Origin: Salinimicrobium marinum
GTDB taxonomy: Bacteria > Bacteroidota > Bacteroidia > Flavobacteriales > Flavobacteriaceae
Reading direction: 5' to 3'
Assembly: GCF_014651535.1 (NCBI RefSeq)
Contig: NZ_BMXB01000004.1
Coordinates: forward strand, 66,477-130,476
Length of the DNA: 64,000 nt
This document shows, piece by piece, positions 8,680-20,702 of the stretch. The notes below the pieces were generated by a model that was not told the DNA's origin, ran no database searches, and was given only the letters and a program-made list of their open reading frames with translations. The position numbers were made by a program, and so were the translations under genes. Each line of letters begins with the position of its first letter. Position 1 is the first letter of the stretch.

Positions 8680-9546
8680 TTAAGCAAAAGCTATTAAAAT
8701 GATGCTGATGACGGCTAAAGTAATCCCAATCCAGTTCTTCGGAATAATCTTTTCCCCAAATAATAAAATTCCGAGGAAGGTGGAAAGCATTACGATGGCT
8801 ACATTGTTAATAGGAAAAATTGTGGAGCTGTCATATCCTCCCGATCGCAGTGCCATCACCAGGAAATAGATGGAGAAAAAGTTAGGGATTCCCAATGCAA
8901 TACCACCCAGAATATTTCTGAAAGTGATTTTTAAAGTTCCTCTTGCCGCCTGAATTATTAAGATGGAAATCCCTATGCATCCCGCAATAGCAAAAATAGT
9001 AGCAGAGAAAAGCGCAACATCAACTTCCGCGACATAGGTTGTTTCAAGATATTTTATGGTGGCGTCAATAATTCCGCTTCCAAAGAACACGAGCAAGGGA
9101 TAGATCAGGTTTTTCTTTTTGATGGCAATTCCGTCCGATTTTTTGATCGAAGTGAGGTAAACGGCGATCATGGCAAGAACAATCCCTGTGATCTTCAGAA
9201 TTCCAGTGCTTTCTGAATAGAGAAAAATTCCGAATAAAACTGGAATTGCAACCGACATTTTAGTAGCCACGGAAACAACTGAAAGTCCGCTGCGCTGCGT
9301 TGTAACCGCCGCCAGGTAAAAGACCGCAATAAACAGGCAGCCAAGAACCAGCGTGCCCGGAAACCATAATTCCCCGGGAATCCTTTGCAGATTCAGAGGC
9401 TGATCATCAATTGCCAATCCGACAGAAAAAGCGATGAAATAATTGACGATTATCGCCTGCAATGTGTTTACGCCGTATTTGTTGTAAAGCTTAAAAATGA
9501 CAAAAATGACACTGGACGATAAGATACTTAGCAGTAGAAATATCAA
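8680..9546 (-). CDS. EamA/DMT superfamily membrane transporter
   Basis: 288-residue polytopic inner-membrane protein with about ten hydrophobic helices in two EamA-like repeats. The first starts LLLSILSSSVIFVIFKLY and the second near LIYPLLVFFGSGIIDATIKYLE. The C-terminal half has the GIPNFFSIYFLVMALRSGGYDSS pattern seen in drug/metabolite exporters. Substrate is unknown. Its start overlaps the HAD hydrolase stop by 4 bp (ATGA), so it belongs to the leftward ribD-HAD-DMT-yigZ operon. Confidence 0.85.
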   Translation of the reverse strand: MIFLLLSILSSSVIFVIFKLYNKYGVNTLQAIIVNYFIAFSVGLAIDDQPLNLQRIPGELWFPGTLVLGCLFIAVFYLAAVTTQRSGLSVVSVATKMSVAIPVLFGIFLYSESTGILKITGIVLAMIAVYLTSIKKSDGIAIKKKNLIYPLLVFFGSGIIDATIKYLETTYVAEVDVALFSATIFAIAGCIGISILIIQAARGTLKITFRNILGGIALGIPNFFSIYFLVMALRSGGYDSSTIFPINNVAIVMLSTFLGILLFGEKIIPKNWIGITLAVISIILIAFA

Positions 9547-10151
9547 AACAGCTCCTTTTTGATCTCAAATAATTGCGTCACATCCTCTTTTACGGGATCA
9601 ATATTCCAGGTTTTAATTCCCAATTCTGCAGCGGCATCTGTATTTTCCTTGGTATCGTCTATAAACAAGGTTTCTTCCGGTTTTAGGTCATGTTTTTTAA
9701 GCACATATTCATAAATGGAAGGTTCCGGTTTTCGCATATTGATCTCCTGGGAAAGATAAAACTCATCAAAGCAATTCGTGAAATCCTCAAAAAATTCCAC
9801 ATTTTCTTTCACCCAATCAATATGAATATGATTTGTATTGCTTAAAAGGATAAGCTTATACTTCTTCTCTTCAGAAAGTTTCCGAATAAAATTAAGTCGG
9901 CTTTTTGGGAAATCGACTAAAATTGAGTTCCAGGACTTTTTAAAACCTTCTATAGTCAAATGCGGATAGGATTGGATGTAAGCATTCAAAAATTCATCTG
10001 AAGTCAGCAGCCCTTTTTCGTACTCCATATTTTGTTTCAGGTCTTCTTCAGAAAAGCTTCTTATTTCCAGCTTTTCAAGTTCCCGGAGGGTTGCAGCTTT
10101 ATCAAGGTTGATGAAAACATCTCCAAAATCAAATATTATAGTTTTAATCAT
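9543..10151 (-). CDS. HAD superfamily (subfamily IA) phosphatase
   Basis: 202-residue haloacid dehalogenase-fold hydrolase. Motif I is IIFDFGDVFINLD, with the nucleophile Asp. Motif II is LILLSNTN, the motif III lysine is in RKPEPSIYEYVL, and motif IV is LFIDDTKENTDAA. This pattern is close to YihX-type sugar/nucleotide phosphatases. It directly follows ribD with an 8-bp overlap. Flavin synthesis needs a dedicated HAD phosphatase for 5-amino-6-ribitylamino-uracil phosphate, so a role in riboflavin synthesis is a tempting inference from context, but it is unproven. Confidence 0.88.
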   Translation of the reverse strand: MIKTIIFDFGDVFINLDKAATLRELEKLEIRSFSEEDLKQNMEYEKGLLTSDEFLNAYIQSYPHLTIEGFKKSWNSILVDFPKSRLNFIRKLSEEKKYKLILLSNTNHIHIDWVKENVEFFEDFTNCFDEFYLSQEINMRKPEPSIYEYVLKKHDLKPEETLFIDDTKENTDAAAELGIKTWNIDPVKEDVTQLFEIKKELF

Positions 10152-11217
10152 TCCTGTATATCTTTAAAGTATCTGAAGCTATCTTTTTTTCTGAAATTAA
10201 ATTCCCTGAAAATTCCGGTGCTTTCACCCCTTTTTTAAACTGAATATCTCCTGAAAATATTCTTGCTTCATCCCATAACCCCTGATCAATAAACGTCTGA
10301 AGCGTTTGCGTTCCGCCTTCAATAATAACTGAATGTAAATCGTATGCATGCAATAAACTGCAGACCAAGGTACCCAGGTTTTGGCTGAAATCTACTGATT
10401 CGAAAAGAAGGTTTTTATGCGGAATTATTTTTTGTTGATCTTCTTTCTCCTGAAGCACTTTTTCTCCACAAATAACAATCGTTTTGATGCTTTTGTTGAA
10501 GAGTGCGGAATCTTCAGGAATCCGTAGATATTGATCGATCACCACACGCACCGGACTCTTTCCTGTCCAGGTTCGGGTATTTAATTTTGGGTTATCTGCC
10601 ACGGCAGTGTTGGTGCCTACCATGATGGCCTGCTCTTCAGAACGCCATTTGTGAACCAGCTGGGAGGAATATTTATTCGTGATCCACACCGGTTTTCGGT
10701 CCTCAGAATTTTCGATCACAGGAGCAATGAATCCGTCTTCAGATTGTGCCCATTTCAGGATGATATAAGGTCGTTTTTTAAGGTGGAACGTGAAGAATCT
10801 TTTATTTAATTCCTGACATTCCTTTTCCAGGATTCCTACCAAAACTTCACAACCGGCTTCCAGTAATTTGTTGATCCCGCGGCCCGAAACTTCCGAAAAA
10901 GGATCTACCGTTCCAATCACCACTTTTTTGATCCCTTTTGCAATGATCAAATCACTGCAAGGAGGAGTTTTTCCAAAATGGCTGCAGGGTTCCAGACTTA
11001 CATATATGGTGGAGGCCTTTAAGAGGCTTTGATCTTTGACCGAATTGATGGCATTAACCTCTGCGTGAGCTTCGCCAGATTTCCGGTGCCAGCCCTCACC
11101 AATAATTTTATCTTTATGAACGATCACGCTGCCTACCATCGGGTTTGGATAGGTGCGTCCGAAGCCGTTTTCGGCCAGTTGGATGCAGCGTTTTATATAT
11201 TTTTCGTGTATCTTCAC
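10144..11217 (-). CDS. ribD: Bifunctional riboflavin deaminase/reductase RibD
   Basis: 357-residue fused enzyme catalysing the second and third steps of riboflavin synthesis: deamination of the pyrimidine, then NADPH-dependent reduction of the ribosyl side chain. The N-terminal CMP-deaminase-like domain has the zinc-site motif GEAHAEVNAI and PCSHFGKTPPCSDLI. The C-terminal DHFR-like domain has WITNKYSSQ, MVGTNTAVADNP and IIEGGTQTLQTFID. It is divergent from the GNAT gene on the right and first in the ribD-HAD-DMT-yigZ run. Confidence 0.96.
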   Translation of the reverse strand: MKIHEKYIKRCIQLAENGFGRTYPNPMVGSVIVHKDKIIGEGWHRKSGEAHAEVNAINSVKDQSLLKASTIYVSLEPCSHFGKTPPCSDLIIAKGIKKVVIGTVDPFSEVSGRGINKLLEAGCEVLVGILEKECQELNKRFFTFHLKKRPYIILKWAQSEDGFIAPVIENSEDRKPVWITNKYSSQLVHKWRSEEQAIMVGTNTAVADNPKLNTRTWTGKSPVRVVIDQYLRIPEDSALFNKSIKTIVICGEKVLQEKEDQQKIIPHKNLLFESVDFSQNLGTLVCSLLHAYDLHSVIIEGGTQTLQTFIDQGLWDEARIFSGDIQFKKGVKAPEFSGNLISEKKIASDTLKIYRND

Positions 11218-11246
11218 GACCGCTAAAATACTACATAATTAAGAGA

Positions 11247-11735
11247 ATGAATAGTGTGATAATCCGGGAAATTCAACCAAAAGACAATCAAAAGGTTAAA
11301 AAAGTGGTGCAGGCTGTGCTGGTAGAAATGGGAGTGCCAAAAGTAGGGACTGCTTATGAAGATGAATCTTTGAATGATATGCATGCGGAATACGATCAGC
11401 CGCGAATGGCCTACTTCGTAGTGGAAGAGGATGAAAAAATTATTGGCTGCGCCGGGATTGCGCCTTTAAAAAATGGAGATCCTGAAGTAAGCGAACTTCA
11501 GAAAATGTATTTTTTACCTGAAGCCCGCGGTCGTGGAATTGGAAGTCAGATGATGGATCATTGCCTTAATTATGCGAAAGAACAGGGCTTTAAACAATGC
11601 TACCTGGAAACTCTGCCGTATATGCAAAATGCCATCAAACTCTACAACCGCACCGGATTTAAAAATCTGGAAAAACCAATGGGAGACACGGGACATTATA
11701 ATTGTTCGGTGTGGATGATTAAAAGTATTGAGTAG
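11247..11735 (+). CDS. GNAT family N-acetyltransferase
   Basis: 162-residue acetyltransferase. The frame is open from 11145, but the ATG at 11247 (MNSVIIREIQPKDN) is chosen because it starts the domain and lies clear of the divergent ribD gene. The acetyl-CoA-binding loop LPEARGRGIGSQMMDHCL is near residue 90. The C-terminal half ends with a QNAIKLYNRTGFK motif. This is the pattern of small single-domain GNATs with amino-acid or peptide substrates; the substrate is unknown. Confidence 0.87.
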   Translation: MNSVIIREIQPKDNQKVKKVVQAVLVEMGVPKVGTAYEDESLNDMHAEYDQPRMAYFVVEEDEKIIGCAGIAPLKNGDPEVSELQKMYFLPEARGRGIGSQMMDHCLNYAKEQGFKQCYLETLPYMQNAIKLYNRTGFKNLEKPMGDTGHYNCSVWMIKSIE

Positions 11736-11971
11736 TTAGTTCTTAGAATTGAGGTGGTTCTTCCTCTATTCGATTTACAAAGTAAAGCATCCAACCTGTA
11801 AGGTCTTTTTTCGGCCTTGTAGGGGTACTCTTTATAATGAAAGAGACCTTCAAGGTTGTGAAAATCTTGAAAGACCGGCTGAAGAGAAACTTTGAGCCCT
11901 TTGCGGGAATCTTTGCGTCCTTTGGCGTGAAAAAAAGGGGCAACAATGGACAAAAAACTAGAAATTCCTTA
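11736..11971. repeat. Intergenic cluster of degenerate palindromic repeats
   Basis: This 236-bp gap holds at least three decayed units. At 11793-11821 a unit AAGGTCTTTTTTCGGCCTT forms a hairpin and matches, inverted, a copy at 62325-62353 at 26 of 29 positions. Near 11845-11878 an imperfect palindrome GACCTTCAAGGTTGTG... is followed by CTTGAAAGACC. Near 11895-11935 are tandem phrases CCCTTTGCGGGAATCTTTGCG and TCCTTTGGCGTG. A long open frame crosses the gap in phase with prmC, but the composition is repeat-like, not coding. Confidence 0.6.
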
Positions 11972-12826
11972 ATGAAACTACTACGGTTTAAAGAAAAGTT
12001 TACGGATATCCTGAAACAGGGATACCCTCTCCAGGAGGTGAATTCTTTTTTTAACCTTTTGACCGAGGAAATTCTTGGAATGTCCCGACTTCATGTCGCA
12101 TTGGATCCTGAGAAAGAGATTTCTGAATCTGAACAGCAAAAGTTGGAAGATGCCCTTCAACGTCTGCAAGAGCACGAACCGATTCAGTATATCCTGGGGG
12201 AAACAGAATTTTTCGGACTAACTTTTAAAGTTGACAAAAACGTCCTGATTCCCCGCCCCGAGACCGAGGAGCTGGTGGAATGGATCCTTTCTGATGTGAA
12301 AAATTTACAACAGAAGGAAATCCGTATTCTGGATATTGGTACGGGTAGTGGATGTATCGCTATATCTCTCGGTAAGAATCTCCCGAGCGCCAAAGTCACT
12401 GCGATTGATATTTCTGAAGGTGCTTTAGAAATGGCAAAACGGAATGCTGATTTTAATAATGTGAATGTGGAATTCATTCAGCAGGATATTTTAGAAGCCG
12501 AAGCTTTAGACTCCAATTATGATATCATTGTGTCGAATCCGCCGTATGTGCGGGAGTTGGAAAAGAAGGAAATGCAGGCCAATGTGCTGAATAATGAACC
12601 GGCAGGAGCTTTGTATGTAAAAGATGAAGATCCGTTAGCGTTTTACAGGAAGATCACTGAGCTGGCAACGAAAAACATCAAAAAAGGGGGTTCTTTATAT
12701 TTCGAGATTAATCAATATCTGGGAGAGGAAACAAAGGCACTTTTAACGAACAATTATTTCACTGCAAGCCTTAAAAAAGATATCTTCGGGAATGATCGTA
12801 TGTTAAAAGGAGAGATTAAGAAATAA
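11972..12826 (+). CDS. prmC: Peptide chain release factor N5-glutamine methyltransferase
   Basis: 284-residue HemK/PrmC enzyme that methylates the Gln of the GGQ motif in release factors RF1/RF2. The SAM-binding motif is ILDIGTGSGCIAIS and the catalytic NPPY motif is IVSNPPYVRE. The N-terminal substrate-recognition helical domain includes PIQYILGETEFFGL and LIPRPETEELVEW. The frame extends upstream to an ATG at 11837, but those 45 codons lie in repeat sequence. The ATG at 11972 gives the normal family length. It is followed 7 bp later by the VOC gene. Confidence 0.94.
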   Translation: MKLLRFKEKFTDILKQGYPLQEVNSFFNLLTEEILGMSRLHVALDPEKEISESEQQKLEDALQRLQEHEPIQYILGETEFFGLTFKVDKNVLIPRPETEELVEWILSDVKNLQQKEIRILDIGTGSGCIAISLGKNLPSAKVTAIDISEGALEMAKRNADFNNVNVEFIQQDILEAEALDSNYDIIVSNPPYVRELEKKEMQANVLNNEPAGALYVKDEDPLAFYRKITELATKNIKKGGSLYFEINQYLGEETKALLTNNYFTASLKKDIFGNDRMLKGEIKK

Positions 12827-12833
12827 TGGCACG

Positions 12834-15490
<2,657 letters not shown>

Positions 15491-15570
15491 ATATTCAAAA
15501 TTTCAAAGTTAAAGCTTAAAATTTTTTTCGGTTTCACAGCTTTCCATTAGAAATATAAAATTCGCAGAGT

Positions 15571-16164
15571 TTAGTAATACGATCGTACCAACTCAATGAG
15601 TTCTCCCTGTATGGATTCTGTTTCGTTCCTTTCATACCAGGCGTGTACTTTAGGGATGATTTGGTTAAGACCTAAGCCTTCATTTTTCCATTTATCCATT
15701 TCAATTTGCAGAAGTGAAGGCCGGGGCCCCCAGGTTCCTAATTCCTGCAGGTCCTTATCCAGAACAATCAGCTTGGGAATTGAACGTCCTTCATTGGTAA
15801 GGTGAGCATCCATTAAATCAAGATTTTGGTTACGAAGCAAAAGTTTCAGTTTGACTTTATCGGGCAAAGCCTGTTCAATCGTAGCCAGCATAGGTACAAT
15901 AAAAGCGGCATCACCGCACCAGCCTTCTGTAAGTACCAGCCAGGTCACTGCCGGGCCTACTTCAACAGTGGTGCGCAAGTCTTTAGAGACCTTATAACTT
16001 ATATCAAATTTTTCCATGAGCCCCACATTCTTTTCGGTGTAAGGACGCATCTTTTGCTCCTGTTCATCTCCAGCAGGTCCCTGTAGCAATTGATTTAGAT
16101 GTTCCCGGTATTCAGGATAGGTGAATGCATTTTCAGCAAGTTCATTGGTGTAATTAAAGGCCAT
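15571..16164 (-). CDS. Thioredoxin-family protein with a single active-site cysteine
   Basis: 197-residue cytoplasmic protein of the thioredoxin-like superfamily, resembling the Thioredoxin_9 group. The active-site region reads LTEGWCGDAAFIVP: the position of the second redox cysteine is not Cys, so classical CxxC disulfide exchange is not expected. The cis-proline strand SIPKLIVLD is conserved. It may act as a monothiol reductase, bacillithiol-like carrier or binding protein; the function is unknown. It is transcribed alone, convergent with ligA and divergent from the kinase. Confidence 0.8.
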   Translation of the reverse strand: MAFNYTNELAENAFTYPEYREHLNQLLQGPAGDEQEQKMRPYTEKNVGLMEKFDISYKVSKDLRTTVEVGPAVTWLVLTEGWCGDAAFIVPMLATIEQALPDKVKLKLLLRNQNLDLMDAHLTNEGRSIPKLIVLDKDLQELGTWGPRPSLLQIEMDKWKNEGLGLNQIIPKVHAWYERNETESIQGELIELVRSYY

Positions 16165-16381
16165 GCTTCCTGTTTTTTTTGATGTTTTACATTTCAGCCA
16201 AAATAATGATTAAGTATATAAGAATGATCCTTAGTTGAGCATCTTTTTTATAGTAATGAAACTTTATAATTTAGTAGTGGATCCAATCATTAATCTGGCT
16301 TCAGATACTGGGGGAGCTTAAAAACGTTTATCTAGTAACAGAAATATGTGATCCGATAATTTAGAAGAGTGATTTAATAAC

Positions 16382-16414
16382 ATTGTTAACTTCAGGTTAA
16401 TTTACCTATTTTTG
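16382..16414 (+). promoter_or_regulatory. Promoter of the multi-PAS kinase operon
   Basis: An exact -7 element TATTTTTG (16407-16414) is preceded by ATTG (16382-16385) at 21-bp spacing, a fair -33 box. Transcription would start near 16420, upstream of both candidate kinase starts (16446 and 16518). Confidence 0.5.
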
Positions 16415-16445
16415 TCTCGCATTTTATGTCTTTTGTCGATGTATA

Positions 16446-19400
16446 ATGTGGTACGTCGAGGAAAAGCAAGGTGTTGCTCAATGTGTATGCATTGGCTGGT
16501 ATAAATACAAGGGATACATGAGTGAGATTTATAAGGTTCTTCACCTAATCAGGGAATCGGAAGATGCAGAAGTAGTTGAAGGAATTTTGGAAACAGGTGA
16601 TATTATTTTCAGTCAGGTTGTTGTGGAGACAAAGCAGGATTTTCTGACTGCTTTTGAAAATTTTGAGCCGGAAATTGTGCTGGTTCAGGACGGTGTACCA
16701 TCTTTAAGCCTTTTTCTGGCTCTGGAAATACATAAAGATCTCGGCTCACGAGCTGCGTTCATTGGGATTTCAACCAATACTTCTGTAGAATACGCGGTCA
16801 ATCTTCTTAAAAACGGTGCAGATGATTATATTCTCAGGAATACTATTGAGCAGCTCTCTTCTGCTATTCCGAATGCGCTGGAAAAGATTCGAAAAGCTTC
16901 AGAAAAGCAAGATCTTGTTCAGGAAACAGTATCCCGGGAAAGAAAGTTTCGAAGGCTTATTGAACATGGCAATGATCCCGTTATTATTTTTACTCCGGAA
17001 AGCGAAACCCTGTATATTTCTCCTGCGGCTGAAAGGACTTTGGGATATACTGAAGAGGACCTCGATAAACTTCAAATTAAATCCATTATACATCCCGAAG
17101 ATTTACCAGTTGCCTCTCATTATATGTCTCTTTGTATAGAGAATCCCGGCGCATCTATTGGTACCATGACAGGTAAGGTGAAACATAAGGATGGTTCGTG
17201 GCGCTGGATGGAAGCTACTTTTACCAATCTTTTACACGATGAAGATGTAAAAGGGATCGTTAATAATTTCAAAGATATTAATGACCATAAACTGGCAGAA
17301 CTCGCTATCAAAGAAAGCGAAGAAAGGTATCGTTCTTTTTTCGAAAACAGCATGGATGCCATTTTACTAACCCATCCCGACGGGCAGGTTTTTGCAGCTA
17401 ACCCTGCAGCTTGTGAAATCTTTCAACGTACAGAAGAAGAGATGATCAAAGTGGGTCGTGCGGGCGTTTTGGATATGTTAGATCCCAGTGTTGTAAAGGC
17501 TATAAGTGAAAGAAAAAATACCGGTAAGTTTAAAGGGGAATTAATGATGCTTCGGAAAAACGGAGTCAGTTTTCCTGCAGAAGTTTCTTCTGAAGTTTTT
17601 AAAAATGATGCAGGACAGGAACGGTCTTCTATAATTATTCGAGATATTTCTGAAAGAAAGCAGGTAGAGGAAGAATTGAGATTTTCTAAAGAGAATTACC
17701 AGCATCTGTTCCACTTTAACCCTCTTCCTAACTGGATATATGATCTGGAAACATTAAGCATCCTTGATGTGAACCAGGCTGCGATAGAGCATTACGGCTA
17801 TACAAAAGAAGAATTTTTGCAGTTAAACCTGGTGGATCTAAGGCCCAAAGAAGAAATTCCGGGGTTATTAAGGGACCTGGAAAGAATAAAACGAGACAGA
17901 GGTAATTTAGGCTATGGTAAATTTGTCCATAAAAAGAAAGACGATTCCAGAATTACCGTTGAAATTCACGGGTATGGCATTAGGTTTCAGAATAAAGAAT
18001 GTCGGCTTATAACCTGCGTTGATGTTACAGAAGTAGAAGCGGTAATGCTTAAACTTCGGAAAAAGAGCGAAAAACTTCTTTTGGCAGAAAAACTCGCGAA
18101 ACTGGGTTATTGGGAAGTGGGGCTTCAGGAGAATTATTTTTTTTGGAGTGAAGAAGTTTACAGAATATGGGAACAAAAAAAGGACGAGTTCCAGGTTAGC
18201 AGGAATGTTTTCGAAGAAACTATTCATCCAGATGACCTGGAAAAATTCAGAAGTCATCAGGAAGAAGCTTTTAAAGGAGTGAAGGAGCTGGATTTTGAAC
18301 ATCGTATAATCCTGCCTGGTGGAAGCATTAAATGGGTTCACGAAAGAGGAAAAGTAATTAATGATAAACGTGGTTTGCCCTTGCGTTTTGAAGGTTCTGT
18401 GCAGGATATAACTGCTCATAAAAATGCATTGGAGAAATTGACCATTAGTGAAGCTAGGCACAGGGGGATCTTAAAATCACAGACCAATTATCTTACTCGA
18501 ATTGATCTGGATGGCAGGTATTCGTATGTGAATGATAAATTTCACAAAGACTTTAGCTGGATCTTTCCCGATTTTATATTGGTAGGTAAAGAAGCAGAAT
18601 CCACAGCAAAAGAGCATCATCACGAAAAAGTTCAGGATATTTTTCGAAAATGTTTAAAAAATCCCAATGATATATTTCAGGTCGAACTGGATAAATTAAA
18701 ACAGGATGGCGGGGTAAAATCCACACTTTGGGATTTTGTATGTTTGACAGATGTAGAAGGAGAACCTCTGGAAGTGCAGGGGGTAGGAGTTGATATTTCA
18801 GAAAGGGTAAAAGCAGAGCAGTCATTATTGGAAAGTAATACGAGATATGAACTGGTTTCTAAAGCTACTTCAGATGCTATTTATGACTGGGATGTCAAAT
18901 CGGGCTACTTGTTTTGGGGAGAAGCATTTTACTCACTATTCGGTTATCCCCAGGAGGGATTCACTCTGACTGTTGATGCCTGGTTGAGTAAGATTCATCC
19001 TGAAGATAGCTCAAGAATCAAAAAGAGCCTGGAGGAAGTTATCAAAGGAACAGAAAATCATTGGAAAGCAGAATACAGGTTTAAAAAAGCCGACGGGAAA
19101 TATTCTTTCGTGATAGAAAAAAGTTTTATTCTGCGGGATGAAAATTTAAAAGCCATTCGACTGGTTGGAGCTATCCGGGATGTCACAGAAAAGAAGAAAC
19201 TGGAAGAATTGCTCGATGAGGCTTCAAGATTTGCACGTATAGGAAGTTTTGAATTCGATTTTGAAAATAAAGGAAATACCCTTTACTGGTCTCCTGTGAC
19301 CAAAGAAATTCATGAAGTAGAAAAAGATTATGAACCTACTTTGGAAACAGGCATTCTATTTTATAAAGAAGGAGAACACAGGGATAAGATGTACAGGGAG

Positions 19401-20702
19401 TTTGAAAAAGCTGTTGAACATAACATTCCTTATGATCTTGAGTTGAAACTCATTACAGCAAAGGGCAATGAGCGATGGGTTCGAAAAATAGGAAAGCCTA
19501 CTTTCGTAGACGGTAAATGCGTTCGTATAAGCGGAAGTTTCCAGGATATTACTAAAATCAAAAGATCTGAATTAGCGGCTTTAAAAGCTTCGGAAGAAAA
19601 AGAAATTATCCTGGAGAGTATTGGGGATGCTTTTTATGCTGTAGATCAAAACTGGATTTTCACCTATTTCAATAAACATGCAGAAAAATTACTGAATGTT
19701 GCTAAAGAAGAGGTAGTAGGAAAAAATATTTGGGAGGTTTTTTCTGATGTTCTGGATACATCATTTTTTACAAAATATCATCAGGCAGTAAGGCAGCAGG
19801 AAATCATAGATTTTGAGGAATATTTTGATCGGGTAAACAAATGGTTTAGTGTTTCAGCTTATCCTTCTTCCACAGGGCTTTCGGTGTATTTTAGAGATGT
19901 CACAGAGCGTAAAAATTCCGAACTGGAAATTTTGGAATTGAATAGAAACCTTCAAGCTCATACAGATGAACTTGTAGAGGCAAACAAAGGTCTGGAACAA
20001 TTCTCGTTCATCGTTTCCCATAACCTGAGGTCTCCTGTAGCTAATATCCTTGGATTGGCAGATCTTATAGGAAGTGAAGACTATCCGCAGGAAGTCAAAG
20101 AAAATTTCCTGAAAGAGTTGCTGAACAATGTACAGAGACTGGATACCGTGATCATCGATCTTAATGATATATTGCAGGTGAAGATGGAGATGGATTCTAA
20201 AAAGGAACCTGTCATTTTAGATAAGCTGGTCAATTCTATAAAATCCAGTATTCATAATTTGATTGAAAAAGAAAACGTGCAGATAAGTACTGATTTTGAG
20301 GTGGCCCGGCTTCAAACGGTGCAAAGTTACCTGTACAGTATTTTCTACAATTTGATAGCCAATAGCATTAAGTATAGAAGACCGGGAATTACTCCGGAAA
20401 TAAAAATAAGTTCTGAAAGAAAAGATTCCGGAATTAGCCTTATTTTCGAGGATAATGGCCTGGGAATTGATATATCGAAAAAGGGAGAACAGGTTTTCGG
20501 GCTCTATAAAAGATTTCATTATCATGTAGAAGGTAAGGGAATGGGATTGTTTCTGGTAAAGACCCAGGTCCAGTTGCTGGGAGGAAAGATTTCGGTAGAA
20601 AGCAGGGTGAACGAAGGAACCAGATTCATTATTACATTTAAAGAAGAAGCTACAAATCTAATTTTTGAAGATGAAAAAGATATTTCACTTTATGGTGGTT
20701 GA
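16446..20702 (+). CDS. Multi-PAS sensor histidine kinase with N-terminal pseudo-receiver
   Basis: 1418-residue soluble sensor kinase with no transmembrane helix. Domains in order: a receiver-like domain (about 25-150) whose phospho-acceptor region reads IVLVQDGVP and whose conserved Lys is replaced by Arg (DYILRN); eight PAS/PAC units starting near residues 168, 293, 420, 545, 673, 800, 925 and 1055; a HisKA domain with H-box FIVSHNLRSPVANILG (about 1190); and an HATPase domain with N-box YNLIANSIKYR, G1 FEDNGLGID and G2 GKGMGLFLVK. The ATG at 16518 (MSEIYKVLHLI) is a more natural start than 16446. Its 3' end overlaps the partner receiver gene by 32 bp. Confidence 0.93.
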   Translation: MWYVEEKQGVAQCVCIGWYKYKGYMSEIYKVLHLIRESEDAEVVEGILETGDIIFSQVVVETKQDFLTAFENFEPEIVLVQDGVPSLSLFLALEIHKDLGSRAAFIGISTNTSVEYAVNLLKNGADDYILRNTIEQLSSAIPNALEKIRKASEKQDLVQETVSRERKFRRLIEHGNDPVIIFTPESETLYISPAAERTLGYTEEDLDKLQIKSIIHPEDLPVASHYMSLCIENPGASIGTMTGKVKHKDGSWRWMEATFTNLLHDEDVKGIVNNFKDINDHKLAELAIKESEERYRSFFENSMDAILLTHPDGQVFAANPAACEIFQRTEEEMIKVGRAGVLDMLDPSVVKAISERKNTGKFKGELMMLRKNGVSFPAEVSSEVFKNDAGQERSSIIIRDISERKQVEEELRFSKENYQHLFHFNPLPNWIYDLETLSILDVNQAAIEHYGYTKEEFLQLNLVDLRPKEEIPGLLRDLERIKRDRGNLGYGKFVHKKKDDSRITVEIHGYGIRFQNKECRLITCVDVTEVEAVMLKLRKKSEKLLLAEKLAKLGYWEVGLQENYFFWSEEVYRIWEQKKDEFQVSRNVFEETIHPDDLEKFRSHQEEAFKGVKELDFEHRIILPGGSIKWVHERGKVINDKRGLPLRFEGSVQDITAHKNALEKLTISEARHRGILKSQTNYLTRIDLDGRYSYVNDKFHKDFSWIFPDFILVGKEAESTAKEHHHEKVQDIFRKCLKNPNDIFQVELDKLKQDGGVKSTLWDFVCLTDVEGEPLEVQGVGVDISERVKAEQSLLESNTRYELVSKATSDAIYDWDVKSGYLFWGEAFYSLFGYPQEGFTLTVDAWLSKIHPEDSSRIKKSLEEVIKGTENHWKAEYRFKKADGKYSFVIEKSFILRDENLKAIRLVGAIRDVTEKKKLEELLDEASRFARIGSFEFDFENKGNTLYWSPVTKEIHEVEKDYEPTLETGILFYKEGEHRDKMYREFEKAVEHNIPYDLELKLITAKGNERWVRKIGKPTFVDGKCVRISGSFQDITKIKRSELAALKASEEKEIILESIGDAFYAVDQNWIFTYFNKHAEKLLNVAKEEVVGKNIWEVFSDVLDTSFFTKYHQAVRQQEIIDFEEYFDRVNKWFSVSAYPSSTGLSVYFRDVTERKNSELEILELNRNLQAHTDELVEANKGLEQFSFIVSHNLRSPVANILGLADLIGSEDYPQEVKENFLKELLNNVQRLDTVIIDLNDILQVKMEMDSKKEPVILDKLVNSIKSSIHNLIEKENVQISTDFEVARLQTVQSYLYSIFYNLIANSIKYRRPGITPEIKISSERKDSGISLIFEDNGLGIDISKKGEQVFGLYKRFHYHVEGKGMGLFLVKTQVQLLGGKISVESRVNEGTRFIITFKEEATNLIFEDEKDISLYGG

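Noticed and set aside
11837-11971. In-frame N-terminal extension of PrmC by 45 codons
   Set aside because: The extension lies in repeat-like intergenic sequence, and the protein from 11972 already has the full PrmC length and N-terminal domain.
16165-16445. Riboswitch or small gene upstream of the multi-PAS kinase
   Set aside because: Apart from the promoter near 16382-16414 I saw no conserved structure or supported reading frame.
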